In this document: positions 41,265-49,488 of the stretch, in pieces
Layout: every line of letters starts with the position of its first letter
How positions within the stretch are numbered: position 1 is the first letter of the stretch
NCBI RefSeq assembly: GCF_006716905.1
Contig: NZ_VFPV01000001.1
Span: forward strand, 62,001 to 126,000
Direction: 5' to 3'
From: Acidovorax temperans
GTDB taxonomy: Bacteria; Pseudomonadota; Gammaproteobacteria; Burkholderiales; Burkholderiaceae_C
DNA: 64,000 nt
Translations under genes and position numbers: made by a program
The notes under the pieces: model-generated
Told to the model about the DNA's origin: nothing
Databases searched by the model: none
The model's input: only the letters and a program-made list of their open reading frames with translations

Positions 41265-42640
41265 TGACAAACACTACCAATTCAATAGCTGCTAGCGCTT
41301 ATCCAGCAAGCGCTGGAGCCCAAAATGACCATATCTCCGCCCTCAAGTTCATCACCTGCGGCAGCGTGGACGATGGCAAGAGCACACTGATTGGCCGCCT
41401 CCTGGTAGACAGCAAGGCCGTGCTGCAAGACCACCTGGCGGGCGTGCAGCGCCAGGGTGAAACCGACCTGGCCCTGCTGACCGACGGCCTCAGCGCCGAG
41501 CGCGAGCAAGGCATCACCATCGACGTGGCCTACCGCTACTTCGCCACCGAAGAGCGCAAGTTCATCATTGGCGACGCGCCCGGCCACGAGCAGTACACCC
41601 GCAACATGGTGACGGCCGCCAGCAGCGCCGACGCCGCCGTGGTGCTGGTCGATGCCACCAAGCTCGACTGGAAGAACCCCAGCCTGGCCCTGCTGCCGCA
41701 AACCCGCCGCCACAGCCTGCTGGTGCACCTGCTGCGCGTGCATTCGCTGGTGTTTGCCGTGAACAAGCTGGACGCGGTGGAAGACCCCGCGCTGGCCTGG
41801 AAGCACATCCAGGGCGCGCTGCAAGCCTTTGCCCAGGCCGCGGGCATCTCCGTACGTGCCACGGTGCCGGTGTCGGCTCTCAAGGGCTGGAACGTGGTCG
41901 ATGCCCATGCAGGCTGGTGCGGCTACACCGGCCCCACGCTGCTGCAAGTGCTGGAAGAGCTGCCCAACACCCCAGCCGACACAGCGCTGGCCCCCGCCTT
42001 CCCCGTGCAGTGGGTCGAAAAGTTCTCGTCCTCATCCGACACCAGCCAGGGCCGCCGCGTGTTCTGGGGCCGTGTGGCTGCGGGCACCTTCGCGCCCGGC
42101 ACCGCCGTGCAGATCTTCCCCAGCGGCCAGCTCGCCACAGTGGCCCAGGTGCTGGACCACGCCCGCCGCCCCAAGGACGTGCCCGCAGGCACCAGCGCCG
42201 GCATCATCCTCGACCGCGAGGTGGATGTCTCGCGCGGCGACTGGATTCTGGCCGCGCCCACCGCCGCCGCAGCGCCCGCTGCTGACGACGACTTTGGCGA
42301 CACCCCCGCCGCCACCCCGGCTTGGCCTGCCAGCCGCGAGTTGCGCACCACCATCGCCTGGATGGACGACGAACCGCTGGTCGCGGGCCGCGTGTACTGG
42401 GCGCTGCATGGCCACCGCTGGGTCAAGGCCAAGGTCAAGGCCGTGGTGCACAAGCTCAACATCAACACCCTGGCCGAAGAAGCCGCCACACAGCTCGACC
42501 CCAACGCCATTGGCCATGTGGAGCTGCTGCTGCAAGAGGCCATTCCCGCCGCTCCATTCACCCAGGCCCGCGTGCTGGGATCGCTCATCCTGGTGGACAC
42601 CGCCAGCCACAAGACCGCTGGCGCGGTGCTGGTGAACTGA
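41264..42640 (+). CDS. cysN: Sulfate adenylyltransferase subunit 1 (GTPase)
   Basis: CysN, the EF-Tu-like GTPase that drives APS synthesis (458 residues, no CysC kinase domain). G1 CGSVDDGKSTLIGRLL, G3 DAPGHEQYTRNM and G4 NKLDAV are present. Residues about 6-22 (NSIAASAYPASAGAQN) come from an embedded stem-loop repeat placed just before the GTPase domain. A second low-complexity insert (TAAAAPAADDDFGDTPAATP, about 326-345) is also unusual. Last gene of the operon; a terminator follows. Confidence 0.93.
   Translation: MTNTTNSIAASAYPASAGAQNDHISALKFITCGSVDDGKSTLIGRLLVDSKAVLQDHLAGVQRQGETDLALLTDGLSAEREQGITIDVAYRYFATEERKFIIGDAPGHEQYTRNMVTAASSADAAVVLVDATKLDWKNPSLALLPQTRRHSLLVHLLRVHSLVFAVNKLDAVEDPALAWKHIQGALQAFAQAAGISVRATVPVSALKGWNVVDAHAGWCGYTGPTLLQVLEELPNTPADTALAPAFPVQWVEKFSSSSDTSQGRRVFWGRVAAGTFAPGTAVQIFPSGQLATVAQVLDHARRPKDVPAGTSAGIILDREVDVSRGDWILAAPTAAAAPAADDDFGDTPAATPAWPASRELRTTIAWMDDEPLVAGRVYWALHGHRWVKAKVKAVVHKLNINTLAEEAATQLDPNAIGHVELLLQEAIPAAPFTQARVLGSLILVDTASHKTAGAVLVN
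41281..41328 (+). repeat. Stem-loop repeat copy 7 (inside cysN start)
   Basis: The cleanest copy: aatagctgctagcgctta, loop, caagcgctggagcc, with an 8-bp stem (AGCGCTT / AAGCGCT). Read in frame as cysN codons 6-22. Confidence 0.8.
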
Positions 42641-42660
42641 CCCAGCGCAATAAAAAAATG

Positions 42661-42692
42661 CCCTGAGTCCCCCTTGCGGGCTCAGGGGCCCT
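42661..42692 (+). terminator. Terminator-like hairpin after cysN
   Basis: Stem CCCTGAG / CTCAGGG around tcccccttgcggg, 20 bp after the cysN stop. A clear T run is lacking on the plus side and an A run lies before it, so termination may work better in the opposite direction. Confidence 0.5.
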
Positions 42693-42758
42693 CTCAACCC
42701 GCGCGGTGAAAGCCTTAAAATCGCGGGTTTTTACCGACCGACCCACACACCCTCTGCC

Positions 42759-43088
42759 ATGACCCACGTCGTCTCCGAAAACTGCATCAAGTGCAAGTAC
42801 ACCGATTGTGTGGACGTGTGCCCCGTGGACTGCTTCCGCGAAGGCCCGAACATGCTCGTCATCGACCCCGATGAGTGCATCGACTGCGCCGTGTGCATTC
42901 CCGAGTGCCCTGCCAACGCCATCTTTGCCGAAGAAGACCTGCCGGCAGACCAGATCGCCTTCATCAAGATCAACGCCGAGCTGGCCTTTGCCGATGGTTG
43001 GAAGAGCATCACCAAGCGCAAGCCCGCTTTGCCCGACGCCGACGAATGGAACGGCAAGCCCGGCAAGATCGCTGACCTGGTCAAGTAA
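42759..43088 (+). CDS. fdxA: Seven-iron ferredoxin (FdxA type)
   Basis: 109-residue ferredoxin with 3Fe-4S and 4Fe-4S clusters. Begins [25 protein letters not shown], followed by [19 protein letters not shown], and a long C-terminal helix region ([17 protein letters not shown]) typical of the FdxA group. Followed by its likely reductase at 43204. May feed the siroheme sulfite reductase upstream (inference). Confidence 0.95.
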   Translation: MTHVVSENCIKCKYTDCVDVCPVDCFREGPNMLVIDPDECIDCAVCIPECPANAIFAEEDLPADQIAFIKINAELAFADGWKSITKRKPALPDADEWNGKPGKIADLVK

Positions 43089-43203
43089 TGCCCGCTGGCG
43101 CTGCCCGCCGCTGCACCGCCCTTTGCCAGAGCATGGCAATGGCGCAGCGGCATGACTCGGCAGTGCCATCTTCCAGCGGGTTCCAGCATCCTCTGCCCCG
43201 CCC

Positions 43204-44256
43204 ATGATTCAAGAAACCGATGTCGTCGTCATCGGTGCAGGCCCGGTGGGCCTGTTCCAGGTGTTCCAGCTGGGCCTGCAAGGCCTGTCCGCCCACATCA
43301 TTGACGCGCTGCCCTACGCGGGCGGCCAATGCGTGGAGCTGTATGGCGACAAACCCATTTACGACATTCCCGGCGTGCCCGTGTGCACCGGGCGCGAACT
43401 GGCTGCCCTGCTGCAGCAGCAAGTCGCCCCCTTCCAGCCCCAGTGGCACCTGAACACGCAGGTGGCTGCTCTGCAACCGCAGGCAGACACCGGGCGCTTT
43501 CACGTCACCACCGCCCAAGGCACCACCTTGAGTGCCCGCGCAGTGTTCATCGCGGCGGGCGTGGGCGCGTTCGTGCCCAAGGCCCTCAAGCTGGACGGCA
43601 TAGACCGGTTTGTGGGGACCCAACTGCATTACACACGGCTACCTGCCGCGGCATCGCTCAAAGACCAGCGGCTGGTGGTGCACGGCGGTGACGATGCGGC
43701 CGTGGCCTGCGCGGTGGAAGCCGCAACTGCCGGGCAAGCCGCCAGCGTGACGCTGCTGTACCGGCGCGATGTCTTCAACGCCACGCCCGAAGCGCTGGCA
43801 CAGTTGCAGGCCCTGCGCAATGCCGGCCGCATCCAGGTGGTCGTGGGCCAACCCACAGGCATGGACTGCGCCGGCGAGCGGCTGACCGCGCTGCACATCA
43901 CCACCCCGCAAGACACCACCGTGTCGCTGCCACTGGATTTACTGGTGGTAGCCCTTGGCGTATCACCCCGGCTCGGCCCGATTGCCGATTGGGGCCTGGC
44001 CATGGAGCGCAAACAACTGGTGGTAGACACCGCCACCTTTGCCACCAGCGTGCCCGGCATCTACGCGGTGGGCGACATCAACACCTACCCCGGCAAGCGC
44101 AAGCTGATCGTCTGCGGCTTTCACGAAGCCACCCTGGCCGCCTTTGCTGCGGCGGAAGCATTGAGCGGCAAGCCTGTGGCGCTGCAGTACACCACCAGCA
44201 GTACGCGTCTGCACCAGTTGCTGCGGGTGGGGTCAGCCGCGACTGTGAACGGTTGA
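43204..44256 (+). CDS. Ferredoxin--NADP reductase, thioredoxin-reductase-like
   Basis: 350-residue FAD/NADPH flavoprotein of the bacterial FNR group. FAD motif DVVVIGAGPVGLFQVFQLGLQG at the start, then PYAGGQCVELYGDKPIYDIPG, a second dinucleotide site near RLVVHGGDDAAVACAVEAA, and GDINTYPGKRKLIVCGFHEA near the end. The CxxC of thioredoxin reductases is absent, which is the key distinction. Follows fdxA by 115 bp. Confidence 0.9.
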   Translation: MIQETDVVVIGAGPVGLFQVFQLGLQGLSAHIIDALPYAGGQCVELYGDKPIYDIPGVPVCTGRELAALLQQQVAPFQPQWHLNTQVAALQPQADTGRFHVTTAQGTTLSARAVFIAAGVGAFVPKALKLDGIDRFVGTQLHYTRLPAAASLKDQRLVVHGGDDAAVACAVEAATAGQAASVTLLYRRDVFNATPEALAQLQALRNAGRIQVVVGQPTGMDCAGERLTALHITTPQDTTVSLPLDLLVVALGVSPRLGPIADWGLAMERKQLVVDTATFATSVPGIYAVGDINTYPGKRKLIVCGFHEATLAAFAAAEALSGKPVALQYTTSSTRLHQLLRVGSAATVNG

Positions 44257-44327
44257 AGACGGCAAGGAGCGGACCTAACCCTAGGATCGGATTAATAGGT
44301 TACCGCACGTTGCTTTAGCATCGATGT

Positions 44328-45122
44328 ATGAACCGAGAACCTAGCCAAGATCTCGCCCGCGACGCGGTGCTGTTTGGTGATTTACGCAATCTGACCAAAC
44401 TGAAGGAAGTTCAGCGGCCGACTGAAGACGACGTACGAGTACATTCGGCTTCTGTCAGACGACTTTTGCTTGACGGGGAGCTTCCTGCGGCAGTGGGTCG
44501 TAGGAGGCTTCCACTCCTCTTTCACCCAGCTGATTCCAACCCTCTGCTCAGAGCTGCTCGGAACCACCGCGTTGCGGCGTTCTGTTTGTTGGGTGTGGAA
44601 GTGTTCGGCGTCCAGTTTGCAGGTGTGGCAATCAACAAGGGATCCCAAAGATTGGGGGATAGCTTCAATCCGGAAGCCCGTGTCCCTCTGAAACTTGATT
44701 CCTTTCTAAAGCAGACCATTGCGATGAGCCCACCACTCATATCGACGCACTCTGTAAATTCGCCCAAAGAAGTGAGACCAAGCGTCCTGCTGTCGCGACA
44801 TGACATCCTGCTGTATGTCGCAAACAAGCTTGGCGGCGTTCACTACGATCCGATGCCGAAGGGGTACCTTTCTGAAGAGAAACTGCACGGGTTGGGACGA
44901 TTGAGACGCGTGTTTCACATAGGGCTACCAGATGGGATTCCGACTATCGGTTTCGACCCGAGAACATTCGAAGAAGACCAATCTTCAACATTTGCATACG
45001 AGCCGGAGAAGATCGATGCTGTGTACCTTGAGTTCATTGCAGCGATCGAGTTGATTCTGAGCAGCCCGGAAGTATGCGCATTGCGTGCAGCTATCGCTAA
45101 AGATCTTGGAGTAACCCCTTGA
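44328..45122 (+). CDS. Unrecognised 264-residue protein
   Basis: Cytosolic-looking protein with no signal peptide or membrane segment. Its codon use is clearly more AT-rich than that of its neighbours, suggesting transfer. The middle holds HRVAAFCLLGVEVFGVQFAGVAI and ARVPLKLDSFLKQT, then SRHDILLYVANKLGGVHYD, and the end is helical (DAVYLEFIAAIELILSS). I do not recognise the family. Single gene between the FNR gene and an AEC transporter, with about 70 bp and 160 bp of non-coding DNA on either side. Confidence 0.7.
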   Translation: MNREPSQDLARDAVLFGDLRNLTKLKEVQRPTEDDVRVHSASVRRLLLDGELPAAVGRRRLPLLFHPADSNPLLRAARNHRVAAFCLLGVEVFGVQFAGVAINKGSQRLGDSFNPEARVPLKLDSFLKQTIAMSPPLISTHSVNSPKEVRPSVLLSRHDILLYVANKLGGVHYDPMPKGYLSEEKLHGLGRLRRVFHIGLPDGIPTIGFDPRTFEEDQSSTFAYEPEKIDAVYLEFIAAIELILSSPEVCALRAAIAKDLGVTP

Positions 45123-45281
45123 GAGCTGGCAGTCTCAATGTGAGATTTCAGCTTGATCCCAAGATCTGGTTTCGTCTAACGCAATGTCCGCTCAGGACCT
45201 AAAGCTGTCGTCCAAATTTACTCATAACGAACACTCAATTTGCGTTACTCAAATCCAAACCGGCATGCAACACCACCCCGC
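45123..45281. other. AT-richer intergenic stretch
   Basis: About 160 bp between the convergent unknown gene and AEC transporter gene. No terminator or gene stands out. GTCTAACGCAA (45174) and TTGCGTTACTC (45240) form a weak inverted pair. Confidence 0.4.
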
Positions 45282-46235
45282 TCAAACCACAAACCGCGTA
45301 GTCAACAAAATCACCACTGGCATCGTCACCAGCGCCAGCATGGTGGACACCGCCACGCTGGCGGTCACCTCGTCCTGGGCCACTTCGTAGCGCTGCGCGA
45401 ACAGGAACACGTTGGCCCCCACGGGCAGCGATGCCGCCACGATCATCACGGCCAGGGGCAGTCCTGACAGGCCCAGGGCCCAGGCCATGGCGGCGAGCAG
45501 CAGCGGGTGAACGATGCACTTGGCCAAGGCGATGCGCAGTGCGCCCTTGAAATGGTGACCCACGCGGGTGAACACCAGCGTGACCCCCACCAGCAGCAGG
45601 GCCAACGGGCCCAGGGCCTGGCCCAGCAACTGCAGGGGTTTGTCGACCACCGGGGGCAGTACCAGCCCGGTCTGCGCAAACAACAGGCCGGCCAGGATGG
45701 GCAGTGGCACCGGGTGCAGCACACCGTTGCGCACGGCGCCCAGCACAGTGCGCCACATGGGGGGCTGCACTGCGTCTGACTGGCCTGCGTGTTCGCGCGC
45801 GGCGGCCAGTTCGAACACCACGGTGGCAGCGGTCAGCAAGATGAGCGAGTGCACCGAAATCAGGGTGAACAGGGTGACTAGGCCCGCATCGCCAAACACC
45901 AGGCCCACCAGAGGCACACCAATCATCAGAGTGTTGCTGAACGTGTTGGCCAGGGCCCGCGCCGCCGCCAGACGGTTGAAGCCTTGCCAGGCCAGGGTGG
46001 CGAAATACAAAACGCCGAACGCGGCGAAGTAGATGCCCACCGGGCCAAAGTTCAGATCTTCGATGTGCACGGTGCTCATGGTGCGAAACAGCAGCGCGGG
46101 CGACAGCACCATGAAGACGAGGTTGGACAGGTCTTTCACCGCGCTGGCGCGGATCCATTCCTGGCGGCCCGCCACAAAGCCGATGGCAATGAAAAGCACC
46201 ACGGGAACCAGGGAAGCAATGACAGGAGAATTCAA
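45282..46235 (-). CDS. AEC family transporter (auxin efflux carrier-like)
   Basis: 317-residue membrane protein with about 10 segments, of the AEC/MdcF malonate carrier type. N-terminal VIASLVPVVLFIAIGFVAGRQEWIRASAVKDLSNLVFMV is characteristic, as is the C-terminal SLPVGANVFLFAQRYEVAQDEVTASVAVST. Substrate unknown. Start ATG 46235. Followed upstream, same strand, by chrA. Confidence 0.85.
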   Translation of the reverse strand: MNSPVIASLVPVVLFIAIGFVAGRQEWIRASAVKDLSNLVFMVLSPALLFRTMSTVHIEDLNFGPVGIYFAAFGVLYFATLAWQGFNRLAAARALANTFSNTLMIGVPLVGLVFGDAGLVTLFTLISVHSLILLTAATVVFELAAAREHAGQSDAVQPPMWRTVLGAVRNGVLHPVPLPILAGLLFAQTGLVLPPVVDKPLQLLGQALGPLALLLVGVTLVFTRVGHHFKGALRIALAKCIVHPLLLAAMAWALGLSGLPLAVMIVAASLPVGANVFLFAQRYEVAQDEVTASVAVSTMLALVTMPVVILLTTRFVV

Positions 46236-46302
46236 GACAGCACGCCAGAAGGAAAAAAGAACAAGGACGGGAACAACAGAGTCAGCGCAGCAACGCTATT
46301 AA

Positions 46303-46356
46303 TTTAATAGCTGCTTCCGCTTTATAAATAAGCGCCAGGGCCGATTTTCATATCAA
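46303..46356 (+). repeat. Stem-loop repeat copy 8 (at chrA 3' end)
   Basis: Plus-oriented copy (aatagctgcttccgctttat, loop, aagcgccagggcc) that includes the chrA stop codon region. Confidence 0.6.
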
Positions 46357-47637
46357 ACTCGGCAGCAAGACCTGCAGCCCCCAGCCCGTCAACGCGGTGG
46401 CCACCACCACCGCCCAGGGCGGCACCCGCCAGCGCAGCAGCGCAGCCAGCGCCACCAGCGCCAGGGCCACATCCGCCGCGCTGTGCAGCGCACTGGTGGC
46501 CACTGGCTGATACAGCGCGGCCAGCAGCAAGCCCACCACCGCTGCATTCACCCCGGCCAGCACACCCCGCGCCCAGGTCCGCTGGCGCAGCGGCGCCCAC
46601 CAGGGCAGTGCGCCCGCCACCAGCAAAAAAGCCGGAAGAAAAATACCCAGAATGGCCAGCAGCGCCAAGCCTGCTCCGGCCCAGCCAGGCGCCATCGCCG
46701 CACCCAAAAAGGCAGCAAAGGTGAACAGCGGGCCTGGCACGGCCTGGGTGGCACCATAGCCCGCTAAAAATGCGTCGGCAGACACCCAGCCGGGCTCCAC
46801 CACGGCCGACTGCAGCAGGGGCAGCACCACATGGCCGCCGCCAAACACCAGCGCACCGGCGCGGTAAAACGCATCCACTACCAAGAGCGCAGAAGCTGTG
46901 CCGTCTGCGGCGGGCGCCACGGCCACCGACCACGGCAGCACCACCAGCAGGGCGGCGAACACTGCCAACAGCGCCAGCCCCCCGCGACGCGAAAGAGGGA
47001 CAGCCCAGGCGTCCCGCGCGTCGGTTACCGCACTCGGCACCGCATCAGCTTGCTTGCGGCCCCAGGCCCACCACCCCACCAAGCCTGCCCCCAACATAGC
47101 AGCCAACTGGCCCACTACACCCGGTTGCACCAAGGTAATGGCACAGGCGGCCAGCATCAACGCCACCCGCCCTGCCGTGGCACACAACCCGCGCGCCATG
47201 CCCCACACCGCCTGGGCCACCACAGCCACGGCCACCACCTTGAGGCCCTGCACCAACCCTGCAGGCATGCCAAACCCGCCCGCAGAAAACCCGAGGCCCA
47301 ACAACGCCAGCGCCAAGGCCGACGGCAGCGTGAACCCTACCCAAGCTGCCAGCGCACCACCCCAGCCACCACGCATCAGCCCCAGCGCCATACCCACCTG
47401 GCTGCTGGCCGGGCCCGGCAAGAACTGGCACAGCGCCACCAGGTCTGCGTAGCTGTGCTCCGTGAGCCAACGGCGGCGCACCACAAACTCATCACGGAAG
47501 TAGCCCAGGTGGGCCACAGGCCCGCCAAACGAGGTCAACCCCAGGCGCAGGAACACCCAGAACACCTCCCAGGGAGTGGCAGGTGCAACGGCGGACGTGG
47601 ACGGACTTGGTGTGACAGACATGGCGCGTAAAGACAA
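46348..47637 (-). CDS. chrA: Chromate transporter ChrA
   Basis: Long-chain ChrA of the CHR family (429 residues), a chromate (or sulfate-like anion) exporter. Two homologous halves are visible. The first has LRLGLTSFGGPVAHLGYFRDEFV and LCQFLPGPASSQVGMALG. The second has FYRAGALVFGGGHVVLPLLQ and GATQAVPGPLFTFAAFLG. About 10 membrane segments. The C-terminus reaches into a stem-loop repeat. A start at Met6 (47622) is also possible. Confidence 0.93.
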   Translation of the reverse strand: MSLRAMSVTPSPSTSAVAPATPWEVFWVFLRLGLTSFGGPVAHLGYFRDEFVVRRRWLTEHSYADLVALCQFLPGPASSQVGMALGLMRGGWGGALAAWVGFTLPSALALALLGLGFSAGGFGMPAGLVQGLKVVAVAVVAQAVWGMARGLCATAGRVALMLAACAITLVQPGVVGQLAAMLGAGLVGWWAWGRKQADAVPSAVTDARDAWAVPLSRRGGLALLAVFAALLVVLPWSVAVAPAADGTASALLVVDAFYRAGALVFGGGHVVLPLLQSAVVEPGWVSADAFLAGYGATQAVPGPLFTFAAFLGAAMAPGWAGAGLALLAILGIFLPAFLLVAGALPWWAPLRQRTWARGVLAGVNAAVVGLLLAALYQPVATSALHSAADVALALVALAALLRWRVPPWAVVVATALTGWGLQVLLPSLI

Positions 47638-48012
47638 AAACCCACGCCCAGCGAAAGCCAGACGTGTTTGTGGGATGCGGGGCGCTACTCTGCCACAGCG
47701 ATATGGCTGAGTGACGAAAAGGCGCTCGCCAGGCGCACCGAGCCACCCGCGCTACTGACACAGGCAACCAAGGACAAAGCCTGTGGCGCTTTCGCATTGA
47801 TCACCCGAAAGGGGCTGCGCACGGGAAGATGCCTTCATCTCGATTAGTTGTGTGTTGTCGTACAACAAATTGAGATTAAACGACAATTTTTCTCTCAGAA
47901 TCGCTCCATCCAACCTGTCTCGGGTGAAATCGGGCCATCAGTCAGCATCAGATTAAGTCAGCTTCTCCCTTGTAACCAGAGGCATCACATAGTGATTTCC
48001 CCCAGAAAAATC
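47638..48012. other. Intergenic region upstream of chrA / tctC
   Basis: About 375 bp, AT-richer at the right, between chrA (minus) and the IS4 element that now separates it from tctC. No gene is supportable. Holds the GTTGT-N3-ACAAC palindrome. Confidence 0.55.
47854..47866. promoter_or_regulatory. GntR-type palindrome
   Basis: GTTGTCGTACAAC (GTTGT-N3-ACAAC) resembles operators of FadR/FCD-type GntR regulators. A half-like copy GTTGTACGA recurs at 49445-49453, just before tctC, on the other side of the IS4 insertion. Confidence 0.4.
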
Positions 48013-48022
48013 CCCTTGTGCT

Positions 48023-49422
48023 CAATGCCAGTCAGTTAAGAGCTGACTGGCATTTTTTTCGTTGGGAATTTGGAAGCGCGTTTTTTGACGACCCTTGGGA
48101 AGCTGCGCCCAGTGCGGCGTGGCCGCAGCACGAAGTGTCGCGATTGCGCCAACAGGGCTGCCAACTGCTTGGGCAAGGTGCCGGCAGAGTCCAGGCTGGG
48201 GACCGCCAGTAAGTTCACGATGGCGTAGCTGGCTGTGTGGAAGCTGATGCGCTGGGGCTCGACCTGGACGTGCGCTGCCATCTCGCGCATCCAGCGGCGC
48301 AGCAGCGTGTAGGCGATCAGCACACCCCACAGCTCCTGGCGCACCAGCGCGGGCTGCTTGCTGCGCAGCACCGGCTCACCCTCTTGCAGGGTCTGCTTGA
48401 TCTCCCGGAACCCCAACTCGATCTCCCAGCGCTGGTGGTAGAGCTCGGCCAGCTCCTGCGCCGGATGCGTGCGGGGACACAGCAAGGATGTGATGAAGCG
48501 GCGCAGCCGTCCACCCACGCTCACCTCGATCAGGCGTGCCTGCCAGTGGCTGGGCAGATGCGGGTGTGCCTTGCGCGCTTGTGGGGACACCGGCATGCGG
48601 ATCAGCGCATCGCCGCACGCCAGTTGCTGGACGATCTCATGGCGCAGATTGTCCCGCGCGCGCATCAACCAGTGGCGCTGCGTACCCGCAGCCTGCCAGT
48701 CCAACAAGAACGCTGCCGAGAAGTACGCTCGGTCAAACAGGGTCACCGAGTGATCCTCGCCGCGCAACTGCGCTGCCAGGCTCAATTCGCCGCAGTCCAT
48801 GGCGCCGAGCTTGGCATCAAGCATCTCGTGGCTGTGTGTGTCCATCAGGCAAGTGGCGCGGATCTGCGGCCAGGGCGAGAGGCCATGCTGGTTGCTGCAG
48901 CTGCCCAGTTCGACTCGATTCTCAGGGGTGTCCGGCGCCGACCAGACCACACCATCCACAGCCAGCACGCGCAGTGGCTGGCGCACATTCACCGCAGGAC
49001 GGCTCCAGGCTTGGGTCAGTAGAGCGAACAGCTCGGCCAGAGGCTCCTCGCCCAGGCGCTGGCGGGCTTGCACGCTGACACTCGGTGCAGGCGGCGCTTG
49101 TCCATCCAGGCTCAAATCCAGCTGCTGCACCACCTGCCACAGTGGCCGGTCGCGAAACAGCGCCAGTCCGATCACAAGCCACACGGCATGCTCGGCAGGC
49201 AGCTTGCGCCGGCGGATGGAGGCCTTGCCGCTGATCCCCAGCGCCTGCGCGATCCAGGCAGGGTCTATCAACGCGCTGAGCTGCTCGAGGCGATCAGGTA
49301 CTCGGGGCAGGGTCTGGCGCAAGGCGTTTGCAAGCAGGCTCATCAAGCAAAAAAGGGAACGTGTTGAACACGTCCCCTTTTTACTGGATCAAGCCGCCTG
49401 CGGGCTTAACTGACTGGCATTG
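48023..49422 (-). mobile_element. IS4-family element, 1,400 bp (second type)
   Basis: Ends CAATGCC (48023) and GGCATTG (49422), the same outer bases as the 1,442-bp IS4 but a different transposase. Flanked by a 10-bp direct repeat CCCTTGTGCT (48013-48022 and 49423-49432). The 3' end also carries a strong hairpin (AATGCCAGTCAG ... CTGACTGGCATT). Confidence 0.93.
48036..49346 (-). CDS. IS4-family transposase (second type)
   Basis: 436 residues, intact. DDE residues in VLAVDGVVWSAPD and VTLFDRAYFSAAF, and the Y-2x-R-3x-E-6x-K signature in YHQRWEIELGFREIK. Related to, but clearly distinct from, the 443-residue transposase. Basic C-terminus KKMPVSS. Confidence 0.93.
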   Translation of the reverse strand: MMSLLANALRQTLPRVPDRLEQLSALIDPAWIAQALGISGKASIRRRKLPAEHAVWLVIGLALFRDRPLWQVVQQLDLSLDGQAPPAPSVSVQARQRLGEEPLAELFALLTQAWSRPAVNVRQPLRVLAVDGVVWSAPDTPENRVELGSCSNQHGLSPWPQIRATCLMDTHSHEMLDAKLGAMDCGELSLAAQLRGEDHSVTLFDRAYFSAAFLLDWQAAGTQRHWLMRARDNLRHEIVQQLACGDALIRMPVSPQARKAHPHLPSHWQARLIEVSVGGRLRRFITSLLCPRTHPAQELAELYHQRWEIELGFREIKQTLQEGEPVLRSKQPALVRQELWGVLIAYTLLRRWMREMAAHVQVEPQRISFHTASYAIVNLLAVPSLDSAGTLPKQLAALLAQSRHFVLRPRRTGRSFPRVVKKRASKFPTKKMPVSS

Positions 49423-49488
49423 CCCTTGTGCTGGCTTTTTTCATGTTGTACGATGACCAACAACATTTTACCAACGGGAGACAATTCC

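Noticed and set aside
45174..45250. Integron attC site
   Set aside because: GTCTAAC fits one side, but the other end GTTACTC does not fit GTTRRRY, and no integrase or cassette array is nearby.
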